Under the pieces are notes generated by a model. That model did not search any database, was not told the origin of the DNA, and saw nothing but the letters and a program-made list of their open reading frames with translations. From Caldovatus aquaticus (GTDB lineage: Bacteria; Pseudomonadota; Alphaproteobacteria; Acetobacterales; Acetobacteraceae): a stretch of 43,763 bases of DNA. The stretch is taken from NCBI RefSeq assembly GCF_019458025.1, contig NZ_JAHZUY010000028.1, positions 1 to 43,763 of the forward strand. The letters are read 5' to 3'. Each line of letters starts with the position of its first letter. The first letter of the stretch is position 1. Both the position numbers and the translations under genes were made by a program. Shown here in pieces: positions 8,548 to 16,558 of this stretch.

Positions 8548-8802
8548 CTATCCCCCCTCCCGCTCCGCCACCGCCTCGGCCTCGTCGCCCTCCTCGCCGA
8601 GCGCCGCGCGCAGCTTGGCGATCGCCGCGTCGAGCCGCGCCGCCAGCGCCGCGATCTCCTCCCGCCCGGGCCCGGCCTGGGCGTTCCCGGCCGCGCCGCC
8701 GCGCGCGGCCGCCGCGCGCGACGCGGCCCGCGCCAGGCGTTCCACCGCCGCTTCCAGCCGGGCCATGGCCTCGGCGACCGTATCCTTCGCGCTCTCGCTC
8801 AT
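8548..8802 (-). CDS. Small coiled-coil protein upstream of zapA (DUF4164-like position)
   Basis: 84 aa, starting MSESAKDTVAEAMARLEAAV at an ATG whose end is 8802. Two amphipathic Ala/Arg/Glu-rich helices flank a Gly-rich hinge (ARGGAAGNAQAGPG), suggesting a coiled-coil dimer. Alphaproteobacteria commonly have such a short coiled-coil gene just before zapA (DUF4164 in rhizobia). I assign it by position and character rather than by a diagnostic motif. The short spacing to zapA suggests one transcript and a possible link to division (inference). Confidence 0.7.
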   Translation of the reverse strand: MSESAKDTVAEAMARLEAAVERLARAASRAAAARGGAAGNAQAGPGREEIAALAARLDAAIAKLRAALGEEGDEAEAVAEREGG

Positions 8803-8911
8803 CCGCCCCCGGTCGGTCGCCCCCTGTCCCGTCCGCCGCCGCGCCCTCGCCCCGGTGCGCGCGCCGAACAGCGATGGACGAGAGCGGCGTCGCCGTGCTG
8901 GAAGCCTTTGC

Positions 8912-9391
8912 ATGCGTGGCGCGGCGGGTCAATCAGTCCCACCCGGCGACGCCGGCGCGACGGGCGGCGCGGGGCCCGGCGCGCGGGCGCCGGCGGTCGT
9001 GGTGCATGGCGCGGCGCAGGCCGCGGCGGCGCTCGCCGCGGCGGGGCCGGCGGGCGTCACGCTGCTCTCCGCGCGCGGCGCCGGCGCCTATCTCGGCCCC
9101 GCGGTGTTCCTGCGCCTCGTCGCGCGCGCCGCCGCCCTCAATCCCGGCGTGCCGCACCTCGCCGTGCTCGACTGCGCCGACGCGCCCGGCTTCGCGCTCG
9201 CCGCGCTCCGCGCCGGGCTGCGCGCGGTCGTGCTCGATCCCGCCTGCCCCGCCTTCGCCGCGGTGGCCGCCGCCGCCGCCGAGGCCGGCGCCCGGCTCCT
9301 CTCCGCGCGGCCGGAGGCGCTCGACCTCGGCCGGCTCGACCTGCGCCGCCCGGGCGGGCGGGCGCAGCTCGCCGCCTGGCTGCGCCGCTGA
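8912..9391 (+). CDS. Unrecognised protein (about 159 aa) upstream of aldolase
   Basis: No family recognised. After a Gly/Ala/Pro-rich N-terminus the sequence alternates strands and helices: VVVHGAAQAAAALAAAG, then GVTLLSARGAGAYLGPA, then HLAVLDCADAPGFALAALRAG, then LRAVVLDPACPAF. This suggests a small alpha/beta domain. The start is uncertain: ATG 8912 lacks a clear ribosome-binding site, and the conserved-looking part begins only about residue 28. It is divergent from the zapA group and precedes fba in the same direction. A promoter for fba lies in the gap after it, so co-transcription is not assured. Confidence 0.6.
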   Translation: MRGAAGQSVPPGDAGATGGAGPGARAPAVVVHGAAQAAAALAAAGPAGVTLLSARGAGAYLGPAVFLRLVARAAALNPGVPHLAVLDCADAPGFALAALRAGLRAVVLDPACPAFAAVAAAAAEAGARLLSARPEALDLGRLDLRRPGGRAQLAAWLRR

Positions 9392-9469
9392 GGCCGGGCG
9401 CCGCGCCTCACCGGGGCGCGAGCGCGCCCGGCGCGCCGCCCGCGCCGGGCGTGATCGCCGGGACGTCGG

Positions 9470-9498
9470 GTGACAGGCCCCGGACCCTCCGCTAATTC
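9470..9498 (+). promoter_or_regulatory. Promoter for fba
   Basis: GTGACA (9470-9475), a 17-bp spacer and TAATTC (9493-9498) give a good housekeeping-type promoter. Transcription would start about 9505, leaving a leader of about 43 nt with AGAGGAGA as the ribosome-binding site. Confidence 0.6.
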
Positions 9499-9547
9499 GC
9501 CTGCGCCATGCCGCCGCGCCGTCCGGCACGCGCGAGAGGAGACGCAG

Positions 9548-10471
9548 ATGCAGCTCACGCCGAAGGTCAAGGAGATCCTCTCCTGGTACGAGAGCGACAA
9601 CCCCGGCACCAAGGCCAACCTCGCCCGCATCCTGATGCAGGGGAAGCTCGGCGGCACCGGCCGCATGGTGATCCTCCCCGTGGACCAGGGCTTCGAGCAC
9701 GGCCCGGCGCGCAGCTTCGCGCCCAACCCCCCGGCCTATGACCCGCACTACCACTTCCAGCTCGCGATCGAGGCCGGGCTCAACGCCTATGCCGCCCCGC
9801 TCGGCATGATCGAGGCCGGCGCCGCCACCTACGCCGGCTGCATCCCGACCATCCTCAAGGTCAACAGCGCCAACTCGCTCTCCACCAGCAAGGACCAGGC
9901 CGTCACGGGGAGCGTCGCCGACGCGCTCCGCCTCGGCTGCTCGGCGATCGGCTTCACCATCTATCCGGGCTCGGAGAGCCAGTACGACATGATGGAGGAG
10001 CTGCGCGAGCTGGCCGAGGAGGCCAAGGCCGCCGGCCTCGCCGTGGTCGTCTGGAGCTACCCGCGCGGCGGCTTCCTCGACAAGACCGCCGAGACGGCGC
10101 TCGACATCTGCGCCTACGCCGCGCACATGGCGGCGCTGATGGGCGCGCACATCATCAAGGTGAAGCCGCCGACCGCCGCGATCTCGCTGGAGGCGGCGAA
10201 GAAGACCTACGAGAAGCACCCGGTGGAGGTGAACGACCCCGCCGCGCGCATCCGCCACGTGGTGCAGGCCTGCTTCAACGGCCGCCGCCTGGTGGTGTTC
10301 TCGGGCGGCGAGGCGAAGGAGACCGGCGGCATCCTCGAGGAGGTCAAGGCGATCCACAAGGGCGGCGGCAACGGCTCGATCATCGGCCGCAACACCTTCC
10401 AGCGCCCGAAGGCGGAGGCGCTGAAGCTGCTCGACGAGATCATCGCCATCTACAAGTCGCCGGTCGGCTGA
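9548..10471 (+). CDS. fba: Class I fructose-bisphosphate aldolase (DhnA/FbaB type)
   Basis: Cytoplasmic glycolytic and gluconeogenic enzyme, 307 aa, that cleaves fructose 1,6-bisphosphate to DHAP and glyceraldehyde 3-phosphate through a lysine Schiff base. The TIM-barrel features include [13 protein letters not shown] near residues 41-53 and the HIIKVKPP strand at 201-208 that holds candidate Schiff-base lysines 204 and 206. The phosphate-binding C-terminal loop is [14 protein letters not shown]. Zn-dependent class II motifs are absent. The ATG at 9548 has AGAGGAGA upstream. thiE follows after 74 bp on the same strand. Confidence 0.95.
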   Translation: MQLTPKVKEILSWYESDNPGTKANLARILMQGKLGGTGRMVILPVDQGFEHGPARSFAPNPPAYDPHYHFQLAIEAGLNAYAAPLGMIEAGAATYAGCIPTILKVNSANSLSTSKDQAVTGSVADALRLGCSAIGFTIYPGSESQYDMMEELRELAEEAKAAGLAVVVWSYPRGGFLDKTAETALDICAYAAHMAALMGAHIIKVKPPTAAISLEAAKKTYEKHPVEVNDPAARIRHVVQACFNGRRLVVFSGGEAKETGGILEEVKAIHKGGGNGSIIGRNTFQRPKAEALKLLDEIIAIYKSPVG

Positions 10472-10545
10472 ACCGCCCGGCGCCCGCCCCGCGCCAGCGC
10501 GGCCCTTTCGCATCCGGCCCTTGCGCGGAAGGGCCCGCGCGCCAC

Positions 10546-11208
10546 ATGCGCGGCATGCGTGCCGACGCCGACCGCTGCCGCCTCTACCTCATCACCCCGC
10601 CCGCCTTCGACCCCGCGCCCTTCGCGGAGCAGCTCGCCCGCGCCCTCGATGCGGGCGACGTCGCGGCGCTGCAGATCCGCCTCAAGGACGCCCCCGACGA
10701 CGCCATCCGTCGCGCCACCGACGCGCTGCGTCCGGTCGCGCAGGCGCGCGGCGTCGCGGTGATCCTCAACGACCGCGCCGACCTCGCGGTCGAGCTCGGC
10801 TGCGACGGCGCCCATCTCGGCCAGCAGGACGGCGACCACGCCGCCGCGCGCGCCCTGCTCGGCCCCGAGCGCACCCTCGGCATCACCTGCCACGGCTCCC
10901 GCCACCTCGCGATGCGCGCCGGCGAGACCGGCGCCGACTACGTCGCCTTCGGCGCCTTCTTCCCCACCGGCACCAAGGAGGTCGTGCACCGCGCCGACCC
11001 GGAGATCCTCGCCTGGTGGTCGGAGCTGTTCGAGCTGCCCTGTGTCGCGATCGGCGGCATCACGCCGGGGAACTGCGCCCCCCTGGTCCGCGCCGGCGCC
11101 GACTTCCTCGCCGTCGTCGGCGCGGTGTGGAACCACCCGGACGGCCCGGCGGCCGGCGTCAGGGCGATGAACGCCGCGATCGGCCGGGCGCTGCGCGACG
11201 GCGGCTAG
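10546..11208 (+). CDS. thiE: Thiamine-phosphate synthase
   Basis: Joins HMP pyrophosphate and thiazole phosphate to make thiamine phosphate. TIM barrel, 220 aa. Recognisable elements are [11 protein letters not shown] at the N-terminus, [13 protein letters not shown] (Gln and Lys of the pyrophosphate site), and [20 protein letters not shown]. These are followed by [31 protein letters not shown], and the phosphate loop [13 protein letters not shown]. The second ATG ([12 protein letters not shown], 10555) is an alternative start. Its TAG stop coincides with the first bases of a dispersed repeat (11205-11295). Other thiamine genes are not nearby. Confidence 0.93.
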   Translation: MRGMRADADRCRLYLITPPAFDPAPFAEQLARALDAGDVAALQIRLKDAPDDAIRRATDALRPVAQARGVAVILNDRADLAVELGCDGAHLGQQDGDHAAARALLGPERTLGITCHGSRHLAMRAGETGADYVAFGAFFPTGTKEVVHRADPEILAWWSELFELPCVAIGGITPGNCAPLVRAGADFLAVVGAVWNHPDGPAAGVRAMNAAIGRALRDGG

Positions 11209-11295
11209 AGCGGATCGCGGACGGCGGGAGGCAGCCCGGAGCGTGAATCCAACGCGCCGGAGCCGTTGCCGCGCGCCCGGCCGGGCGGAAGCGGC
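11205..11295 (+). repeat. Dispersed intergenic repeat, copy 3 (type copy)
   Basis: Begins CTAGAGCGGATCGCGGACGG, with CTAG containing the thiE stop codon. It continues with GGAGCGTGAATCC, then ACGCGCCGGAGCCGTTGCC, and ends CGGCCGGGCGGAAGCGGC. The last 45 bases agree with the copy at 43539-43640 at all but one position. This copy lacks about 11 bp present after the GAATCC block in the others. Confidence 0.85.
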
Positions 11296-11355
11296 CCTGG
11301 CCGGCGCGCTCCGCCCTTCCCGCCGGGCCGGGCGGCCGCCGGCGGGCCCGCGGCC

Positions 11356-11589
11356 TCACAACGGCTTCTGCGCCCGCTCCAGCAGCCGCGCGAAGAAGCC
11401 GGGCTTCTTCGCCGGCTTCGCCGGCTCCGCCTTCGCCGCCCCCGGCGCCGCCGCTTCGCGCGCCCGCTTCTCCTTCTCGGCAAGCCACCGCTCGAGGCTC
11501 ATCCCCGCCTTGGCCGCGCGGCGCGCCTCGTAGGCGCGCTGGCCCTCGCTCATCCGCCGCGGGTCGGTTCCGCCGCTCCTGCCGCTCAT
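11356..11589 (-). CDS. Small basic hypothetical protein (77 aa)
   Basis: Starts MSGRSGGTDPRRMSEGQRAY. The N-terminal half is helical and charged (YEARRAAKAGMSLERWLAEK). A Pro/Ala/Lys linker leads to a C-terminal aromatic-basic tail, KKPGFFARLLERAQKPL, that could sit at a membrane surface or bind a partner. No known family is recognised. It looks real because charge and aromatic patterns are ordered and the product is compact. It is divergent from the DUF1491 gene 98 bp away. Confidence 0.6.
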   Translation of the reverse strand: MSGRSGGTDPRRMSEGQRAYEARRAAKAGMSLERWLAEKEKRAREAAAPGAAKAEPAKPAKKPGFFARLLERAQKPL

Positions 11590-11687
11590 CCTCCGCACCC
11601 CCTCAAGGCGCGCGCTGTGTGGCGCGGCGGACGGCGCCCGGCAAGGGCACCCTTGCGGCGGCGCGCCGGGCCGCCACCATGCGCCCG

Positions 11688-12020
11688 ATGGACGCACGGG
11701 TGAAATCCGGCATCTGGGTCGCGATGGCGCTGCGCCTCTCCGACATGGCCGGCCGCGCCGCCGCCGTGCTGCGCAGGGGCGACCCCGATGCCGGCGGCAT
11801 CCTCTGCGTCCTGCGCGCCCCGCAGGGCCTCGTCGTCCTCAGCCAGGTGCGCGACGCCGCGGGCCGCCTCGCCTGGCTGCGCGCCACCGGCGCCGATCCG
11901 GTGGACCAGGCCGCCGCCGACGCCTACGTCGAGCGCCAGATCCGGCGCGACCCCGACCTCTGGGTGGTCGAGTTCGACGCCCCCGACCTCAAGCCGCCCT
12001 TCGAGAGCCGCCTGCTCTGA
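11688..12020 (+). CDS. DUF1491 family protein
   Basis: 110 aa, unknown function; the family is largely restricted to alphaproteobacteria. The pattern fits: an N-terminal RVKSGIWVAMALRLSDMAG, then AAAVLRRGDPDAGGILCVLR, a QGLVVLSQVRDAAGR turn, and a C-terminal YVERQIRRDPDLWVVEFD. The start is uncertain between 11679 and 11688, both ATG; the latter gives MDARVKSGIW, closest to relatives. It is a single gene with convergent neighbours downstream. Confidence 0.85.
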   Translation: MDARVKSGIWVAMALRLSDMAGRAAAVLRRGDPDAGGILCVLRAPQGLVVLSQVRDAAGRLAWLRATGADPVDQAAADAYVERQIRRDPDLWVVEFDAPDLKPPFESRLL

Positions 12021-12061
12021 CCGGCCCGGGCCGGGGGCCCGCCGCCCGCCGGCACGCGCGA

Positions 12062-12146
12062 GAGCCGTTGCGCCCGGCCGTGCCGCCGCGTCGTGTGCCG
12101 CGCCGGGCCCCGCTCCCGGCTGTCTGCGGCCGGCCGCGATCCGCGC
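12062..12146 (-). repeat. Dispersed intergenic repeat, copy 4 (diverged)
   Basis: Read from 12146 on the minus strand: GCGGATCGCGGCCGGC, then CAGCCGGGAGCGGGGCCC, then GGCACACGACGCGG, and CGGCCGGGCGCAACGGC. It keeps block order with the copies at 22851 and 43640 but lacks the leading CTAG. It occupies most of the gap between the convergent DUF1491 and MATE genes. Confidence 0.5.
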
Positions 12147-12240
12147 GCGCCGCCCTCGCCCGGTCGCGCTCGCGCCGGCGGCTCCCGCCGCCGTCGGCCG
12201 CACCGGGTCCCGCCCGGGCCCGGGCGGCCGCGACCGCCGC

Positions 12241-13602
12241 TCAGCGCCGCCCCGGCCACACCCCCGGCCGCACCGACGCCGCCGTCACCGCCCCATAGGC
12301 CGTGATGCCGAGCGCCACGCCGAGGAAGTGCCCGTCCAGCCCCATCCCCGCCGCATGGGCCAGCAGCCATCCCCCGCCCGCCGCCAGGGCCAGCCGCGCC
12401 AGGCCCGCCGCCACCAGCCAGCGCACCCGCGCCGCGCCGAGCGAGGCGAAATACAGCGCCATCCCCATCCCGAACCCGCCATAGGCCGGCCCGACGATGC
12501 CGAGCGCCCGCGCCGCCACCTCCGCCACCGCGGGATCGCCCGTGAACAGCGTCGCGACCTGCCGCGGCATCGCCCCCACCGCGACCCCGGCCGCCCCCGC
12601 CACCGCCAGCGCCAGGACCCCGCCGGTCCAGGCGATGCGCCGCGCCGTCGCCCACTCCCCCGCCCCGACCGCGCCCCCGACCAGCGCCGTCAGCGCCGAG
12701 CCGATGCCGAAGGCGAGCGGGATCATCAGGAACTCGAGCCGCGCCGCGATGCCGTAGGCCGCCACCGCCGCCGCCCCGTACGCCGCCACCTGCGCCGTCA
12801 CCAGCACCGTCGTCAGGTTCGCCACCGCCGCGAGGCCCGAGGCGACCAGCCCGACCGCCAGGATGCGCCGGAACAGCGCCGCCCGCGGCCGCACGCGCAA
12901 GGACGGCGCGAACCCCGCGCCGCCGCGCAGCACCGCCGCCGCCATCGCCGCCGCCGCCGCCCAGAACAGCCCGGCATAGGCCGCCCCCGCCCCGGCAAGC
13001 CCCATCCCGAGCGGCTCCATCAGCCCCCAGGCCAGCACCGGGTGGGCGATCCACACCGCGCCGAGCACCCGCGCCGCCAGCGCATGCCGCCCGCCGCCGC
13101 GCAGCACCGAGGCCAGCGTGTTCGCCACCCACGCCGGCACCGCGCCGGCCCCGAACAGCCAGATCGCGTAGGCCGCCCCCGCCTCCGCCGCCTCCGTCCC
13201 CGCCACCGCCCCGAGCACGGCGCGCGGGAAGGCGCCGAGCGCCAGCGCGAACGCCATCCCCGCCCCGAGCGCGATCAGCAGCGCGTGCAGCACCAGCGCC
13301 GCAGCCTCCTCGCGCCGCCCCGCCCCGAGCGCGCGCGCGACCGCCGAGGCCACGCCGCCGCCCATCGCCCCCACCGACATCTGCTGCATCACCAGGACGA
13401 AGGGCAGCGCCACCGCCCACCCCGCGAGCGCCGCCGTTCCCTGGCGCGCGGCAAGCCAGGTCTCCGCCACCTGCGCCGCCGCCTGCAGCGCGGCGTTGGC
13501 GCTGGTCGGCGCGGCAAGCGCGAGGATGCGGCGCAGGATCGTGCGCAGCGGCGGCGCGGCGACCGGCGCCGCCGCCTCCGCGCCGGCTCCGCCGTCCGTC
13601 AC
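12241..13602 (-). CDS. MATE-family multidrug/metabolite efflux transporter
   Basis: Polytopic inner-membrane protein, 453 aa, with about 12 hydrophobic segments in two homologous halves, expected to export compounds using a Na+ or H+ gradient. The first half includes LALAAPTSANAALQAAAQVA, where MATE proteins have their conserved Pro, and VMQQMSVGAMGGGVASAVAR. The second half contains LEFLMIPLAFGIGSALTALV, the family's conserved PxxFxxA/G-x-S element. The GTG start at 13602 overlaps the stop of the MotB-like gene by four bases, making it the last member of a coupled cassette. Substrate unknown. Confidence 0.88.
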   Translation of the reverse strand: MTDGGAGAEAAAPVAAPPLRTILRRILALAAPTSANAALQAAAQVAETWLAARQGTAALAGWAVALPFVLVMQQMSVGAMGGGVASAVARALGAGRREEAAALVLHALLIALGAGMAFALALGAFPRAVLGAVAGTEAAEAGAAYAIWLFGAGAVPAWVANTLASVLRGGGRHALAARVLGAVWIAHPVLAWGLMEPLGMGLAGAGAAYAGLFWAAAAAMAAAVLRGGAGFAPSLRVRPRAALFRRILAVGLVASGLAAVANLTTVLVTAQVAAYGAAAVAAYGIAARLEFLMIPLAFGIGSALTALVGGAVGAGEWATARRIAWTGGVLALAVAGAAGVAVGAMPRQVATLFTGDPAVAEVAARALGIVGPAYGGFGMGMALYFASLGAARVRWLVAAGLARLALAAGGGWLLAHAAGMGLDGHFLGVALGITAYGAVTAASVRPGVWPGRR

Positions 13603-15344
13603 CGGTCGGTCAGCCGCAGCTCGATGCGGCGGTTGCGCGCATGGGCCTCCGGCGTGTCGCCCGGATCGAGCGGCTGGGTGTCGCCGAACGCCGTCGCCGC
13701 CACCCGGTTCGGCGGCAGCCCCTCCTGGATCAGCAGCTGCACCACCGCGATCGCGCGCGCCGCGGAGAGCTCCCAGTTGCTGGCGAAGCGCGGGCTGCGG
13801 ATCGGGTTGCGGTCGGCGTGCCCGTCCACGCGCAGGATCCAGGCGATGTCCGGCGGGATCTGGCGCGCGATCTCGAGCAGCACGCGGGCGAGCTCGCGCA
13901 CGCTGCGCTCGCCGGCCGGCGTCAGCTCGGCCGAGGCCGGCGGGAACAGCACCTCGGACTGGAATACGAAGCGGTCGCCGACCACGCGCACCTCCGGCCG
14001 GTCGCCGAGGATGCGGCGCAGCCGGCCGAAGAAGTCGGAGCGGTACTGCTGCAGCTCCTCGACGCGCGCCGCGAGCGCCGCGTTGAGCCGCGCCCCGAGA
14101 TTGGCGATCTGCGCGTCCTTGCCCCGCTCCGCGGCCTCCGCGGCCTCGAGCGCCGCGCCGAGGCGCGCCAGCTCCGCGCGCAGCGCCTCGATCTGGCGGT
14201 TGAGCAGCGCGAGCTGCGCCCGCGCGCTCTCCGCGAGCCGCGTCTGCTCCGCGGCCTCGGCCTGCGCCGCCTCGCGCGCCCGCGCCGCCTCCCCGGCCCG
14301 CGCCTCCGCCTCGGCGGCGAGGCTCTCGGCGGCGCGGCGGCGCCGCTCGGCCTCCGCCGCGCGCCGCTCCGCCTCCACCGCCCGTTCGCCCGCCTGCGCG
14401 GCGGCCGCCTCCGCCGCCTGGCGCAGCCGCTCGGCCTCCTCCGCCCGCGCCGCCGCCTGCGCGCCGGCGCCCTCGGCGGCGCGCCGCAGCCGCGCCTCCT
14501 CGGCGGCGCGCGCCATCGCCTCCCGCGCCTCGCGCTCCAGCTCGTCGCGCAGCGCGGTCAGCGCCTGCACCTGCTGGTTCAGCCGCGCGATGTCGGACAG
14601 CCGCGCCTCGATCGTCTCGCGGTCCGCGCGCACCTGGCGGTCCAGCTCCGCCGCCGCCTGGCGCATCGCCGCGAGCTCGCGCCGCGTCGCCTCCAGCGCG
14701 GCGCGCGCCTCCGCAAGCTGCGCGCGCGTCGCCGCGAGCTGCTCGCCGAGCGCCGCGCGCTCGCGTTCCGTCGCCTCGCGCGCGCCGCGCTCCTGCGCGA
14801 GGCTGCGGCGCGTCTCGGTCAGCTCGCGCACCGTGCGCGCCGCATCCCCGCCCGCCGCCTCGGCGCGCGCCAGCGCCTCGGCGAGGCGCTGCTCGAGCGT
14901 CGCCACCCGCTCCGCGTTGCCGCGCGCGGCGAGGTCGAGGTCGGCGAGCCGCGCCGCCAGCCGGTCGCGCTCGGCGCGCGCCGTGTCGCGCTCGGCGCCG
15001 AGGCGGTCGCGCTCCTCGCGCAGCCCGGCGAGCTGGCGGGCCAGCGCCTCGCGCGCCGCCACCGCCGCGCGCAGCTCCTCGGTCGTGCGGCCGAGGCTCG
15101 CGCGCAGCTCCTCCGCCTGGCCGCGCTCGAGCGCCAGCATCTCGCCGAGCTCCGCCACCTGCCGGTGCAGGCGGTCGAGCGCCCGGTCGCGCGAGGACAG
15201 CGCGACCGAGAGGAATCCCTGCGCCAGCACGAACACCAGGAGGACGAAGATGATGACCATCAGCAGCGTGGACAGCGCGTCCACGTAGCCGGGCCACGGA
15301 TTGAGCGCCCCGCGTCCCCGCCGTGCCCCGCCGAGGTCGGGCAT
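13599..15344 (-). CDS. MotB/TolR-like protein: one TM helix, long coiled coil, OmpA-like domain
   Basis: 581 aa. Residues 1-20 are cytoplasmic. A single membrane helix (about 22-46, YVDALSTLLMVIIFVLLVFV) carries Asp22 where MotB, TolR and ZorB have their ion-binding aspartate. Residues about 47-430 are an almost unbroken Arg/Glu/Ala-rich coiled coil, very long for MotB. The C-terminus is an OmpA-like peptidoglycan-binding domain with LRVDGHADRNPI, NWELSAARAIAVVQLLIQEG and AFGDTQPLDPGDTPEAHARN. It should pair with the MotA/TolQ-like subunit 71 bp upstream to form an ion-driven stator or rotor bridging membrane and cell wall. Its function is unknown; neither flagellar nor tol genes surround it. 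Confidence 0.87.
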   Translation of the reverse strand: MPDLGGARRGRGALNPWPGYVDALSTLLMVIIFVLLVFVLAQGFLSVALSSRDRALDRLHRQVAELGEMLALERGQAEELRASLGRTTEELRAAVAAREALARQLAGLREERDRLGAERDTARAERDRLAARLADLDLAARGNAERVATLEQRLAEALARAEAAGGDAARTVRELTETRRSLAQERGAREATERERAALGEQLAATRAQLAEARAALEATRRELAAMRQAAAELDRQVRADRETIEARLSDIARLNQQVQALTALRDELEREAREAMARAAEEARLRRAAEGAGAQAAARAEEAERLRQAAEAAAAQAGERAVEAERRAAEAERRRRAAESLAAEAEARAGEAARAREAAQAEAAEQTRLAESARAQLALLNRQIEALRAELARLGAALEAAEAAERGKDAQIANLGARLNAALAARVEELQQYRSDFFGRLRRILGDRPEVRVVGDRFVFQSEVLFPPASAELTPAGERSVRELARVLLEIARQIPPDIAWILRVDGHADRNPIRSPRFASNWELSAARAIAVVQLLIQEGLPPNRVAATAFGDTQPLDPGDTPEAHARNRRIELRLTDR

Positions 15345-15415
15345 GGCGCGCTAGCCCCGTGCGCGCGGGGAGGCGCCGCCCCCCCGGCCCCCCCCGCCGG
15401 GGGCGAGCCCGTCCC

Positions 15416-16558
15416 TCACCGCGGCTGCTCCTCGGCGAGCGCGGCGATGGTGCGCGCGACGAGCTTGATCTCGCTGCGGATCTCCGCCGTCGCCTGCGCC
15501 CGCCCCTGCGCCACCTCTTCGAGCAGCCGGGCCATGTAGAGTTCGAGGTTGCGGATGTGCGCCCGCGTCGCCTCGTCGAGCGCGCCCTGCGCCTGCGCCT
15601 CGGCGAGCCGCTGCAGCGTCGGCGCCAGCCCCGCCTGCGCCTCGGCGAGCCGCACCATGATCTGCTGGTTCGCGCGCATCTGGTCGGTCAGCACCGCGAG
15701 CCGCTCGGTCAGCGTCGTCAGCGCCTGGCTGGTCGCCCCGCGCGCCTCCTCCCCGCGCGCCAGGATGCGCTGCAGCCCCTCCAGGTTCTCCGCCGTCTGC
15801 TCGAGCAGCGCCTGCACGTAGACCGGCACCGGGGCCCCCTCGCCCTCGGCGCCCAGCACGCCGGAGGAGAGCCGCGTCACCCCGGCGAGCCACTCCTCGA
15901 GCTCGTTGTAGAACCGGTTCTGCGCCTGCCCCGCCGTGAGGTCGAGGAAGCCCAGCACCAGCGCCCCGGCGAGCCCGAGCATCGAGGCCGAGAACGCCGT
16001 CCCCATCCCGCGCAGCGGCTGCGCCAGCCCCGACTTCAGCTGGTTGAAGAGCTGGTTCAGGTCCCCCGAGCCGACCGACATCCCCTGGATCACCTCCGCC
16101 ACCGAGCCGATGGTCAGCAGCAGCCCCCAGAAGGTCCCGAGCAGCCCGAGGAAGATCAGCAGCCCCGTCATGTAGCGCGACAGCTCGCGCTGCTCGTCGA
16201 GCCGCGAGCGGATGCCGTCCAGCACGCTCCGCATCGCCAGCGCCGAGAGCGTCAGCCGGTCGCTCCGCCGCGCCGCCAGCATGTGCGCCATCGGCGCGAG
16301 CAGCCGCGGCGGCTCCTGTTCCTCCACCTCCGGCGCCTGGCGGATGTAGGCCTCGATCCACGCCACCTCGCGCCGGAGCGCCAGCACCTGCCGCACGGTC
16401 CAGAAGATGCCGAACGCCAGCACCGCGAGGATCACCGTGTTCAGGATCGGGTTGGCGGCGAAGGCGTGCGCCAGCTCCGCGCCCAGCACCGCGGCGAGCA
16501 CCGCGACCGGCCCGAGGAACGCCGCCATCTGCCAGAGATACCGCGTCGGCGCCGTCAT
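15416..16558 (-). CDS. MotA/TolQ/ExbB-like proton-channel protein with cytoplasmic coiled-coil tail
   Basis: 380 aa. Four membrane segments are evident: about 10-30, 38-58, 128-152 (GLLIFLGLLGTFWGLLLTIG) and 190-212 (GTAFSASMLGLAGALVLGFL). The last two match the pore helices of the MotA/TolQ/ExbB family. The C-terminal 140 residues form a helical tail (TLTERLAVLTDQMRANQQIM and following), unlike short TolQ. The ATG overlaps the stop of the OmpA-like gene by four bases, and the MotB-like gene follows. ZorA of Zorya defence also has a tailed channel, but no zorC or zorD is here. It is probably an envelope machine of alphaproteobacteria with undefined load (inference). Confidence 0.88.
   Translation of the reverse strand: MTAPTRYLWQMAAFLGPVAVLAAVLGAELAHAFAANPILNTVILAVLAFGIFWTVRQVLALRREVAWIEAYIRQAPEVEEQEPPRLLAPMAHMLAARRSDRLTLSALAMRSVLDGIRSRLDEQRELSRYMTGLLIFLGLLGTFWGLLLTIGSVAEVIQGMSVGSGDLNQLFNQLKSGLAQPLRGMGTAFSASMLGLAGALVLGFLDLTAGQAQNRFYNELEEWLAGVTRLSSGVLGAEGEGAPVPVYVQALLEQTAENLEGLQRILARGEEARGATSQALTTLTERLAVLTDQMRANQQIMVRLAEAQAGLAPTLQRLAEAQAQGALDEATRAHIRNLELYMARLLEEVAQGRAQATAEIRSEIKLVARTIAALAEEQPR

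Noticed and set aside
14100-15200. Short tandem repeats in the MotB-like gene region
   Set aside because: The repetitive look comes from codons of the Ala/Arg/Glu heptad coiled coil; no exact nucleotide unit recurs at a fixed period.
12241-15297. A single minus-strand protein of about 1,000 codons spanning the MATE and MotB-like genes
   Set aside because: Only its last 453 residues are protein-like (the MATE transporter). The upstream part is an alternate-frame reading of the coiled-coil gene, and a GTG start overlaps the upstream stop neatly.
13599-16558. Zorya (ZorAB) anti-phage motor
   Set aside because: The channel and MotB-like pair resemble ZorA and ZorB in outline, but the channel tail is much shorter, no ZorC, ZorD or ZorE is adjacent, and the neighbours are metabolic. 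A general alphaproteobacterial stator is more likely.
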